Positions 1-7,537 of a stretch of DNA of 64,000 nt are shown one piece after another. Below the pieces are notes generated by a model. It saw nothing but the letters and a program-made list of their open reading frames with translations, did not search any database and was not told the origin of the DNA. Position 1 is the stretch's first letter; the number at the start of each line of letters is the position of its first letter. A program made the position numbers and the translations under genes. The stretch is taken from the NCBI RefSeq assembly GCF_001509795.1, contig NZ_LLZN01000063.1, forward strand, positions 66,199 through 130,198, in the 5' to 3' direction. Source of the DNA: Streptomyces sp. NRRL WC-3605 (GTDB lineage: Bacteria; Actinomycetota; Actinomycetes; Streptomycetales; Streptomycetaceae).

Positions 1-83
1 TGAGACGTACGGCGTACCGCGTACGGCCGGACGCGACCGTCGTCCGTCCGTGCCGTCGCCCTCCGAGACGGGAGCCCCACAGC

Positions 84-701
84 ATGGACATGAAACTCGA
101 GGTCGTCGTGGTGCCGGTGTCCGACGTCGACCGGGCGAAGGACTTCTACACGGCGCTGGGCTGGCGGCTCGACGCGGACGTGCCCACGGACGACACGTTC
201 CGGGTGGTGCAGATGACCCCTCCGGGCTCACCGGCGTCGGTCATCTTCGGCACCAACGTGACCGAGCAGGCACCCGGCACGGCACGCGGTCTGCACCTGG
301 TGGTCGACGACATCGAGGCGGCCCACACCGAGCTGAAACGCCACGGCGCCGACCCGAGCGAGATCTTCCACGACGCCGGGGGCGTCTTCCACCACGGCGG
401 CACGGACGCGCGGGTGCCGGGCCCCGACCCGCAGCGCGGCAGCTACGGCTCCTTCCTGTCGTTCAGCGATCCCGACGGGAACGGGTACGTGCTCCAGGAG
501 ATCACCACCCGGCTGCCGGGCCGTCTGGACCCCGCGACCACGGCGTACGCGTCGGCCGACGACCTGGCGGGCGCCCTGCGCCGGGCCGCCGCCGCACACG
601 GCGAGCACGAGGCGCGCACCGGCGCGGAGGACCCCGACTGGCCGGACTGGTACGCCCGGTACATGGTCGCCGAGCAGTCGGGAGCGGAACTCCCGCAGTG
701 A
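84..701 (+). CDS. VOC (glyoxalase/bleomycin resistance) family protein
   Basis: A 205-residue single-domain VOC protein. The N-terminus (KLEVVVVPVSDVDRAKDFYT, then LGWRL) is the classic first beta-alpha-beta unit, and SFSDPDGNGYVLQEI (about residues 130-145) is the conserved metal-binding strand of the second half. The family includes metal-dependent lyases, dioxygenases and drug-binding proteins; the substrate cannot be read from sequence. The C-terminal 50 residues are a charged helical tail with a WPDWYARYM motif often seen in Streptomyces members. The ATG at 84 follows a GGGAG-like ribosome site. The gene stands alone, with a convergent MerR gene downstream. Confidence 0.85.
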   Translation: MDMKLEVVVVPVSDVDRAKDFYTALGWRLDADVPTDDTFRVVQMTPPGSPASVIFGTNVTEQAPGTARGLHLVVDDIEAAHTELKRHGADPSEIFHDAGGVFHHGGTDARVPGPDPQRGSYGSFLSFSDPDGNGYVLQEITTRLPGRLDPATTAYASADDLAGALRRAAAAHGEHEARTGAEDPDWPDWYARYMVAEQSGAELPQ

Positions 702-729
702 CGTGACCACGTGACCACGGGTCCCGCGC

Positions 730-1740
730 TCAGGACCGTTCGTCGAGCAGCCCTGCGAAGGCCGCGGCGACGCGGGCGACGGCGTGGTCGTCGTCCCGGG
801 ACAACCGGCCCAGGACCTCGCGCACGCCGGGCCCGGGCAGTTCGACGAGCGCCTGCATCAGACGGACACGGGTCGCGGAGTCGGCGCCGGGCGCGGTGAG
901 TTCGCCGGTCAGGGCGGTCAGGGCGCGTGCGGCGCACGCCGGGTCCTCGGACAGTGCGCCGAGGATCTCCGCCGCGTCGACGTCGTTGACGCCGTCGACC
1001 ACCATGGCGACGAGCACGGGTACGGCCGCGGTCTCACCCTGCCGGCCCAGCGCGAGGGCGGCCGGGCGGCGGACCGCCGGATCGGGGTCGGCGAGTGCTT
1101 CCCGTAGAGCGGCCGCCGCCTCGGGGACCTCGGCCAGGTCGGCGAGCGCCCGCGCGGCCCGCCGCCGGACGGCGGGCTCCCCCTCGCGCACGGCGGCGGT
1201 CAAGGCGCTCACTCCCGCGTCGCCGGCCCGGGCGAGCGCCCAGCGCAGGGCACCCGACACCACCGGGTCGGGCTCGGCCAGGACGGCCTTGGCCAGCACC
1301 TCGGCGGGGACGGGGACGTCGTCCTGCCGGGCGAGGACGGCCTGCTGCCGGCGCGCCGCGTCGGGCGAGTCCAGGCCGTGCAGGAGGGCGACGACACCGA
1401 GGACGTCCTGCCAGTCCGCGGGCGCCGAGGCGTCGATGGCGCGGAGCCGTTCGAGCAGTTCCCGTTCCCGGTCCAGCCGCTCCTGCGTCCAGCGGATGAG
1501 GTCGCCGACCAGGGCGGCCGGGGTGAAGTCCGGGTCCCGCAGCGCCTGCGCGACCTGCTGGAGCGAGAGGCCGAGGGAGCGCAGGCTCTCCACGTGGAAG
1601 ATCCGGCGGACGTCCTCGGCGGAGTATTCGCGGTAGCCGCCCACGGTCCGGCCGGTGGGCCGCACCAGCCCGAGGGCGTCGTAGTGCCGCAGCATCCGCG
1701 CACTCACCCCGGAGCGGCGGGCGACCTCACCGATCAGCAC
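730..1740 (-). CDS. MerR-family regulator with C-terminal HEAT repeats
   Basis: 336 residues. Residues 1-70 are a MerR winged helix (LIGEVARRSGVSARMLRHYD, then a GYREYS wing), followed by a coiled-coil dimerisation stretch with the WTQERLDRERELLERL helix. From about residue 125 the protein consists of HEAT/PBS-lyase-like alpha-helical repeats (for example DPDPAVRRPAALALGRQGE). Domain order predicts a DNA-binding protein whose effector region is a protein- or ligand-binding solenoid. It starts with GTG and overlaps the end of the upstream HEAT gene by 7 bp, so the two are co-transcribed. The inducer is unknown. Confidence 0.88.
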   Translation of the reverse strand: MLIGEVARRSGVSARMLRHYDALGLVRPTGRTVGGYREYSAEDVRRIFHVESLRSLGLSLQQVAQALRDPDFTPAALVGDLIRWTQERLDRERELLERLRAIDASAPADWQDVLGVVALLHGLDSPDAARRQQAVLARQDDVPVPAEVLAKAVLAEPDPVVSGALRWALARAGDAGVSALTAAVREGEPAVRRRAARALADLAEVPEAAAALREALADPDPAVRRPAALALGRQGETAAVPVLVAMVVDGVNDVDAAEILGALSEDPACAARALTALTGELTAPGADSATRVRLMQALVELPGPGVREVLGRLSRDDDHAVARVAAAFAGLLDERS

Positions 1741-2468
1741 GGGCCGGTCCCCTGGGCGGCCGTCGGGGCCGGGGCTGGCCGTGCGGCCCTCTCGGGGCCG
1801 AGGGCGACGATCCGCCGGGCCTCGTCCACCGCCGCGTCGAAGCCGGTATCCGGCCGTTCGCGGAGCACTTCGGTGGCGGCGGCGTGCGTGGCGACCGCCG
1901 GTTCTGGGTCCGCGGCGGCCCGCTCCACGACGGGCCTGGTCACGTCCCCGAGGTCGATGAGCGCGCGGCTCAGGCTCAGCCGTACGGCCCGGTCGCCGCG
2001 GCCGAGCTGCCGGACCAGTTCACCGGCCAGATCCGCCCGGGTCTCCTCGTCGTCCGGCGCGAGGGCGACCGTGACACGCCAGGCGGTCCGTGCCACCTCG
2101 TCGTCCGGGTCGTGCAGCAGCGGGCGCGGGATCCAGGTCCAGGCGCTCCTGTCGCCGATCTTGGAGAGCGTGTGCAGGGCCTGGGCGCGCGCCTGGGCAC
2201 GGTCGGCGTCGAGTTCCCCGCGGACCCGGGCCAGCACCGGCCCGGACGGCAGGCGGGTCAGGGCCCAGGACAGCATGTCCCGTACGAAGAAGTCCGGTTC
2301 GACCGCGCAGCGCTCGACCAGGGCGTCCAGCAGGCCGGGGTCGGGAGACGAACCGGCGGCCAGGGCCGCCTTGAGCCGGACCGACGGGTCGTCGGCGCCC
2401 AGGGCGACGGTCAGGCGGGCGGTGTGCGGGGTCGTGTGTGTCGGGTCGATCGGGACCACCTCCTGCAC
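1734..2468 (-). CDS. HEAT-repeat protein, partner of the MerR-HEAT regulator
   Basis: 244 residues built almost entirely of HEAT-like helical pairs (DDPSVRLKAALAAG, EPDFFVRDMLSWALTRLP, DDEVARTAWRVTVALAPDD). There is no signal peptide or catalytic motif. It is the first gene of a two-gene operon with the downstream MerR protein, which carries repeats of the same type, so the two may hetero-associate (inference). The proposed GTG start at 2468 lies just beyond a MerR-type dyad, close enough that the transcript could be leaderless or nearly so; a start a few codons further in is also possible. Confidence 0.75.
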   Translation of the reverse strand: MQEVVPIDPTHTTPHTARLTVALGADDPSVRLKAALAAGSSPDPGLLDALVERCAVEPDFFVRDMLSWALTRLPSGPVLARVRGELDADRAQARAQALHTLSKIGDRSAWTWIPRPLLHDPDDEVARTAWRVTVALAPDDEETRADLAGELVRQLGRGDRAVRLSLSRALIDLGDVTRPVVERAAADPEPAVATHAAATEVLRERPDTGFDAAVDEARRIVALGPERAARPAPAPTAAQGTGPC

Positions 2469-2474
2469 CCAGGG

Positions 2475-2498
2475 GACACCTTGTCACGGTGTCAAGGT
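2475..2498 (-). promoter_or_regulatory. MerR-type dyad upstream of the HEAT/MerR operon
   Basis: Two overlapping inverted repeats occur here: ACCTTG-9-CAAGGT (2478-2498) and GACACC-7-GGTGTC (2475-2493). Read on the minus strand, a TTGACC box precedes the dyad and a TCCCCT box lies about 19 bp beyond it, the long spacer expected of MerR-controlled promoters. Autoregulation by the MerR gene is inferred. Confidence 0.5.
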
Positions 2499-2596
2499 CA
2501 AGGCCGACGGTCCGCGCGACGGGTGCGGTGACCTCCGCGCACGTCCGCCGGCGACCACGGCGGATTCCGCCGCCGGCGCGGCGGAGCGCCCGCTCG

Positions 2597-2640
2597 GTGA
2601 GCCACGAGGCGGGTGAGCCACGAGGCGGGTGAGCCACGAA
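2597..2640. repeat. 16-bp tandem direct repeat, 2.75 copies
   Basis: The unit GTGAGCCACGAGGCGG is repeated exactly at 2597-2612 and 2613-2628, with a partial third copy at 2629-2640. It lies in the noncoding interval between the MerR/HEAT operon promoter and the LysR gene. The role is unknown; replication slippage is the simplest origin. Confidence 0.8.
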
Positions 2641-2754
2641 ATCGGGCGGGTCCCGGCCACCGGCGAGGCGTATGCCCGGCCTGTCCACCACGAGACGGGG
2701 GTGACGTCCCTGACGGTGACGGCGGCCCCGCGGCGCCTCAGGCCGTGACCTGGC

Positions 2755-3681
2755 TCAAAGGGTGACGTCTGCGGACCCGTCCCAGGCCGTCGTCATGATG
2801 TGGCGGGTGCGGTCGCGCAGCAGCTGGTGGGTGCGGTCGTGGTCGTTGCGCGGGTGCCACGCCATGCCGACGGTCAGGGGTGGCAGTTCCAGCGGGATCG
2901 GGAAGGTGTGCAGTCCGAGCGTGCGCAGCATGGACCGGCCGAGTCCGGCCGGGGCGACGCCGACGACGTCGGTCTCGCGGGTCAGGAACAGGGCGGTCGC
3001 CACGCTGGGGACCACCGCGACCACGCGCCGGCTCAACCCGGCCTCGGCGAGCCGCTCGTCGATGGGGCCGTGCGCCCGGCCGCGCCGGGACACCACGACG
3101 TGGTCGGCGGCGGCGAACCTCCGCGCCGTCACCGTCCGCGCCCTCGCGAGGGGGTGGTCCGGGCGTACGACGCCGGTGAGCGTCTCCGTGAGCAGGGTCT
3201 CGGAGCGGATCTCCGGGTGGCCCTGCCGGACGATCCCGACCTCCAGGTCGACCATGCCCTCGCGCAGGGCGGGGCTGTCCTCCAGGCTCTCCGGGCGCAG
3301 CCGCAGGGAGATGCCGGGCGCCTCGGCCCGCAGGTCGTCGAGGAGGCGCGGGATGAACGTCGTGGACAGCATGTCGCCGACCTGCAGGTCGAAGGTGCGG
3401 ACGGCGGTGCGTGGGTCGGCGGTGGCCGACGGCGCGAACAGGGCGCGGGCGCGGCTGGTGACCGCGTGCACCTCGCCGCGCAGTTCCAGGGCCCGGGGTG
3501 TCGGGACGAGGTCGCGTCCGGCCCGTACGAGGAGCGGGTCGCCGAAGGCCCGCCGCAGCCGGGCCAGGGCGCGGCTCATGGCCGGGGGCGAGGTGTGCAG
3601 CCGTTCCGCCGCCCTGGTCACGCTGTTCTCGGCGAGCAGGGCGTCCAGCGCCTCGATGAGGTTCAGATCGACGTGGTCCAC
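2755..3681 (-). CDS. LysR-family transcriptional regulator
   Basis: 308 residues, the usual LysR length. The N-terminal winged HTH reads DLNLIEALDALLAENSVTRA followed by AERLHTSPPAMSRALARLRR. The remainder is the two-lobed periplasmic-binding-protein-like effector domain (about residues 90-300). The gene diverges from the PPOX flavoprotein gene at 3817 with a 135-bp shared intergenic region, the standard arrangement for a LysR protein that controls its neighbour. The likely targets are the 3817-5536 genes (inference). The effector is not identifiable. Confidence 0.9.
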   Translation of the reverse strand: MDHVDLNLIEALDALLAENSVTRAAERLHTSPPAMSRALARLRRAFGDPLLVRAGRDLVPTPRALELRGEVHAVTSRARALFAPSATADPRTAVRTFDLQVGDMLSTTFIPRLLDDLRAEAPGISLRLRPESLEDSPALREGMVDLEVGIVRQGHPEIRSETLLTETLTGVVRPDHPLARARTVTARRFAAADHVVVSRRGRAHGPIDERLAEAGLSRRVVAVVPSVATALFLTRETDVVGVAPAGLGRSMLRTLGLHTFPIPLELPPLTVGMAWHPRNDHDRTHQLLRDRTRHIMTTAWDGSADVTL

Positions 3682-3816
3682 GTAGTCGATTATCAGGATC
3701 GGAAAGGGTCTGTATCAAGGTTGCACTGGTCGGAATCGGCTGTCGCTCCTACCGTCGAGGACAACCCCCTTCCGCTCAGCGGGGGGCGTGTCGGGAGCGA
3801 CTGGAAGGCGACCTGA

Positions 3817-4482
3817 ATGATCACTCGTGACGTCCCGGCGGCGGGCGACGGCTCCGTCGCCCCGGGCCGCCGCCCGCGGCGCATGACCTTCGCGGAGGTA
3901 CGTGCCCGGATCGGCGAGCCCGGGGAACTGGTCAAGCGGAAGAACCACGACCGGCTCGACCACCACGCACGCCGTTTCATCGCCCACTCCCCCTTCGTGG
4001 CCATGGCCACCGCGGACGCGGCCGGGCTCCCCGACAGTTCGCCGCGCGGCGACCACCCGGGGTTCGTCAAGGTGCTGGACGCGCGCACGCTCGCGATCCC
4101 CGACCGGCCGGGCAACAATCTCGCCGATTCCTTCCGCAATCTCGCCGAGAACGACGGGATCGGGCTGATGTTCGTCGTCCCCGGGATGCGGGAGGTGCTG
4201 CGGGTCAACGGCCGTGCCTACCCCACCGACGATCCGGAGATCCTCGCCCGGATGCGCGTCGACGGGAAGGAGGCCCGGCTGGCGGTCGTGGTGGACGTGA
4301 AGGAGGTCTTCTTCCACTGCGGCCGCGCGCTGATCCGCTCCCGGATGTGGGATCCCGCCAGCCAGGCCCTGGCCGCCGAACTGCCGTCGATCGGGGAGAT
4401 CGCCGCCGATCAGATGCAGGTCGACGCCGACCCGACGGTGCTGACCGAGATGCTCGAACACGACTACCGGCACCTGTACTAG
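3817..4482 (+). CDS. FMN-dependent PPOX-type flavoprotein (MSMEG_1061-like)
   Basis: 221 residues of pyridoxamine-phosphate-oxidase fold. The segment HHARRFIAHSPFVAMATADA followed by SSPRGDHPGFVKVLD (about residues 47-85), then IPDRPGNNLADSFRNLAEN and GLMFVVPG, matches the split-barrel flavin reductase group I know as MSMEG_1061-like. These bind FMN or F420 and reduce small electrophiles; the substrate is unknown. The C-terminal part (FFHCGRALIRSRMWDP) is the family's conserved helix. It diverges from the LysR gene and precedes a flavin/iron-sulfur reductase gene, so the pair could form an oxidoreductase unit. Confidence 0.85.
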   Translation: MITRDVPAAGDGSVAPGRRPRRMTFAEVRARIGEPGELVKRKNHDRLDHHARRFIAHSPFVAMATADAAGLPDSSPRGDHPGFVKVLDARTLAIPDRPGNNLADSFRNLAENDGIGLMFVVPGMREVLRVNGRAYPTDDPEILARMRVDGKEARLAVVVDVKEVFFHCGRALIRSRMWDPASQALAAELPSIGEIAADQMQVDADPTVLTEMLEHDYRHLY

Positions 4483-4627
4483 GGCCTCTCGTTTGGATCG
4501 GGCCGGATCAGGGAGCGGGGTCTGGTGCCGTGCATCGCAAGGCGGAGGAGGGCGCCATGGCGGAGCCATGGCAACCGACGACAACGCGGCGAGGTGCGGC
4601 GACAACACACCCCCTAGGAGGTCCCAC

Positions 4628-5536
4628 ATGCAACGCACCATCCTCGACCAGGCCGAACCGGTCGCCCGGGGCGTCGTGTCCCTGCGCCTGCGGGGCGCCG
4701 ACGGCCCGCTGGCCCCCTGGGAGCCCGGCGCGCACATCGACCTGTCCCTGCCGAACTGGCTGACCCGGCAGTACTCGCTGTGCGGCGATCCGGACGACCC
4801 GGAGACGTACCGCGTCGCCGTCCGGCACGACCGGCTCAGCCGGGGCGGCTCGGAGTACATCCACCTGTACCTCGGCGAGGGGCACGCGCTCAAAGTCTCG
4901 ATGCCCCGGAACACCTTCCCCCTGCGGCCGGCGCCGGAGTACCTGTTCGTGGCGGGCGGCATCGGGGTCACGCCCCTCATGCCCATGCTGACGGCGGCCG
5001 TCGCGGCGGGGGCGTCGGCCCGGCTGCTCTACGTCGGCCGGTCTCGGGCCACCATGCCGTTCGCCGACGACCTGCGGGCGACGCACGGCGACCGGGTCCG
5101 CGTCCACGCCACGGAGGAGTTCGGCCGCCCCGACCTCGCCGCGGAGGCGGCGGCACTGGGCCCCGGGGCACTGGTGTACTGCTGCGGCCCGGCATCGATG
5201 CTCGACGCGGCCGAGGCGCTGTTCCCGCCGGAGCGCCTGTACGTCGAGCGGTTCCGGCCGACGCCGAAGGAGTTCGCGCCGGACCAGCCCTTCGACGTAC
5301 GCTGCGCCCGCTCCGGACGCGACGTCCGCGTCGAGGCGGAGGCCTCCCTGCTGGACGCGCTGGACCACGCGGGGTTCCAGGTGCCGTCCGGTTGCCGGGA
5401 AGGGGTGTGCGGCAGTTGCGAGGTCGTCGTGCTGGACGGCGAGCCGGAGCACCGGGACGACATCGGCGCGCCGCCCGGCCGGATGTACACCTGCGTCTCC
5501 CGGGCCCGGTCGGCCGCGCTCACCCTCGACCTGTGA
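4628..5536 (+). CDS. PDR/VanB-family oxidoreductase (flavin, NAD(P)H and 2Fe-2S domains)
   Basis: 302 residues. I chose the ATG at 4628 because an AGGAGG-type ribosome site ends 7 bases before it; upstream in-frame codons give non-homologous sequence. Domains in order: flavin-binding barrel with RQYS (47-50), NAD(P)-binding domain with GGIGVTP (110-116) and CCGP (185-188), and a plant-type ferredoxin domain with Cys256, Cys261, Cys264 and Cys289. This is the phthalate dioxygenase reductase/vanillate demethylase reductase layout: electrons pass from NAD(P)H through flavin to the 2Fe-2S centre and on to an oxygenase. No oxygenase component is adjacent; the PPOX protein upstream is the nearest possible partner. 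Confidence 0.9.
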   Translation: MQRTILDQAEPVARGVVSLRLRGADGPLAPWEPGAHIDLSLPNWLTRQYSLCGDPDDPETYRVAVRHDRLSRGGSEYIHLYLGEGHALKVSMPRNTFPLRPAPEYLFVAGGIGVTPLMPMLTAAVAAGASARLLYVGRSRATMPFADDLRATHGDRVRVHATEEFGRPDLAAEAAALGPGALVYCCGPASMLDAAEALFPPERLYVERFRPTPKEFAPDQPFDVRCARSGRDVRVEAEASLLDALDHAGFQVPSGCREGVCGSCEVVVLDGEPEHRDDIGAPPGRMYTCVSRARSAALTLDL

Positions 5537-5564
5537 CGGACGCGGCGGTGCCACACTGGAGAGC

Positions 5565-5843
5565 GTGACGGAGACGGACCGGCAGCTCGAGCAGCGGCTG
5601 GAGCGGGCCATCGTCGGCCTGCTGGAGTGCCGTGCGGCCACGTCCTCGATCTGCCCGTCCGACGCCGCGCGCGACGCGTACGACGGCGACGACGCGGGCT
5701 GGCGCGCCCTCATGGAACCGGCCCGCCGGGCGGCCTGGCGGCTGGCGGCGGAGGGCAGGGTCGAGGTCACCCAGGGCGGTGAGCCCGTCACGGAGGACGA
5801 GGCCCGCGGCCCCCTCCGCATCCGGCGCGCGGCGGGCTGGTGA
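5565..5843 (+). CDS. DUF3253 family small protein
   Basis: A 92-residue protein that starts 28 bp after the reductase gene. The pattern LLECRAATSSICPSDAARDA, then WRALMEPARRAAWRLAAEGR and VEVTQGGEPV, is the DUF3253 winged-helix-like fold found as a free-standing protein in many bacteria. The function is unknown. The GTG start is consistent with a short leader in the same transcript as the PDR reductase. Confidence 0.75.
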   Translation: MTETDRQLEQRLERAIVGLLECRAATSSICPSDAARDAYDGDDAGWRALMEPARRAAWRLAAEGRVEVTQGGEPVTEDEARGPLRIRRAAGW

Positions 5844-6041
5844 GGTCGCCGGCCCCCTGTGCCAGGGCGCGTCCGCCGGAATCTTCCCGGCACTCGACCA
5901 CCTTTGGCCATGAATCGCCGCCCAGCCATCTATCCGCGTAGACGAAGAGCCTCCACACTGAAGCCGCACTCGCACGAGCACGACCGCCGTGCGCCGTACG
6001 GCGGTACTTCCGGCATGCCCCCACCCGGGCAACGCCCTTGT

Positions 6042-7223
6042 ATGGAGGACAAGTTGTTCGCTGAGAGACGGCTCCGCGCGGCTCTGACCGCGCTCGCGCT
6101 GAGCGGGCTGGCCCTGACCACCCTTCAGGGGACCGCGAGGGCGGCCGACGCCCCCGCCGCACCGGCCCCTCGCGCCGGCGACTCGCCCGTCGCCTCGATC
6201 GAGGACACGACGGCCCGCGCGTTCGCCCGTACGCTCGCCGAGCCCGCCTGGCGCGAGCAGGTCGCGGCGGCGACGCTGGCCGACGAGGACGTGGACCTGC
6301 TGGCCCTGACGGCGAAGTCCCGTACCGCGTCCGTGAAGGCGTTCCGGAGCACCCTCACCGGGGCCGAGACGGACGTCGCCCGCGCCAAGGGGCTCGGCAA
6401 GGACGTGCCGTCCCTGCTGCGGGTGAGCCTCACCGGCCCGTCCGTGAACGCGGCCGGCCTCGCCCGCACCACCCCGCTGGTCGCGTCGGCGCCGGACGAG
6501 GACGCCGAGGTCGTCGTCGCCTACGACAGCGCGGGCAGGGCACACGAACTGGACGCGACCAAGGCGCCGGACCGGCCCGTCTACGTCGTCGGCGTCGACG
6601 GGCAGACGGCGCTGACCGCGGGCCTGAAGGTCATCGACAGGGAGCTGGCCGCCCGGGGCCTGTCCCGTCCGGACGCGACCACCACCCCGTCGGCATCGGC
6701 GGCGGACTCGGCGTCGGCGCCGGCCGCGGACTCCGGCTTCTGGACGACGCGGATCACGTCGATCGGTGTGGCGGACGTCAAGGAGCCCTTCTTCAAGGGC
6801 GACGCGGAGATGTTCGGCCTGGTCACCGGCTTCGGCACGGACGGGAAGGTCCGCGTCGACACGGTCACCATGCCGTACGTGGACGACGCGAACACGACCT
6901 ACTACCCGGGCCAGATCCTGGTCAACTGGTCGAACTACAAGTACAACCTGGCCGACGCCGTCCTCATGGAGGACGACGGCGACACCAACTACTCCTCCCT
7001 GGCCAAGGCGCTCGCGGCGGTCCTGCTGACGATCACCGACCAGGGTGCGTACATCCCGCTGGTCGACGCGATCGTCGACGCCATGCCCACCTCGTGGTGG
7101 ACCGACGACCCGGACTACGTCGACTCCTTCTACACCCTGGCCCGCGAGACCACCGGCACCCGCGTGGGCGCCTCGGCCAACGCGCGGATGACGGTGGAGC
7201 GTTACTACGTCTCCGCCCTCTGA
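6042..7223 (+). CDS. secreted protein of unknown function (DUF3103-like)
   Basis: The likely start is ATG 6042, giving 393 residues; an in-frame start at 5859 would add 61 residues of arginine-rich sequence with no signal character. The N-terminus is a Sec-type signal peptide (arginines, ALTALALSGLALTTL, then a TARA cleavage site). The mature protein has an alpha-helical first half, an Ala/Ser linker near residues 215-230, and a C-terminal domain rich in aromatics and acids (VNWSNYKYNLADAVLMEDD). It resembles secreted DUF3103-type proteins, but that assignment is from memory. No catalytic motif is recognised. A strong hairpin follows the stop. Confidence 0.65.
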   Translation: MEDKLFAERRLRAALTALALSGLALTTLQGTARAADAPAAPAPRAGDSPVASIEDTTARAFARTLAEPAWREQVAAATLADEDVDLLALTAKSRTASVKAFRSTLTGAETDVARAKGLGKDVPSLLRVSLTGPSVNAAGLARTTPLVASAPDEDAEVVVAYDSAGRAHELDATKAPDRPVYVVGVDGQTALTAGLKVIDRELAARGLSRPDATTTPSASAADSASAPAADSGFWTTRITSIGVADVKEPFFKGDAEMFGLVTGFGTDGKVRVDTVTMPYVDDANTTYYPGQILVNWSNYKYNLADAVLMEDDGDTNYSSLAKALAAVLLTITDQGAYIPLVDAIVDAMPTSWWTDDPDYVDSFYTLARETTGTRVGASANARMTVERYYVSAL

Positions 7224-7230
7224 CCCCTAG

Positions 7231-7256
7231 GGCCCGGCCCCCTCGGGGGCCGGGCC
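7231..7256 (+). terminator. GC-rich hairpin after the secreted protein gene
   Basis: An 11-bp perfect stem (GGCCCGGCCCC paired with GGGGCCGGGCC) with a CTCG-type loop begins seven bases after the stop codon at 7223. The 280 bp between it and the next start codon hold only a CGTCGTCGCC-type low-complexity run (about 7290-7330) and no gene that I can support. Confidence 0.7.
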
Positions 7257-7537
7257 ACCCGACCGCGGCCGCCTGCCGCCCGGTCCCGGTACGTCGTCGC
7301 CGTCCTCGTCGTCGCCGTCCTCGTCGGCACCGGCCTGGCGGAGGACCGGCTCGCGGCCGATCCCGGGCAGGCTGTAGCCGCCGGATCGCCCCGGCCTCCC
7401 CGCACGGGCGCCGGCAGCGCCCCGCCGACGTTTCGCGGGTAGCCGCGCGGTTACCCAGGAAACGTCCCTCGCGCCCCTGTGCACGGTCCGGGCGCACGGG
7501 ACGGTCGTCCGACAGCGGGATCGAAACGGAGCGCGGC

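Noticed and set aside
3661..3720. A third copy of the TTATCAG palindrome in the LysR promoter
   Set aside because: Only one half-site (ATTATCAG) is present, with no inverted partner at the right spacing.
7290..7330. CGTCGTCGCCGTCCTCGTCG run considered as CRISPR or regulatory repeat
   Set aside because: Short low-complexity sequence with no unique spacers.
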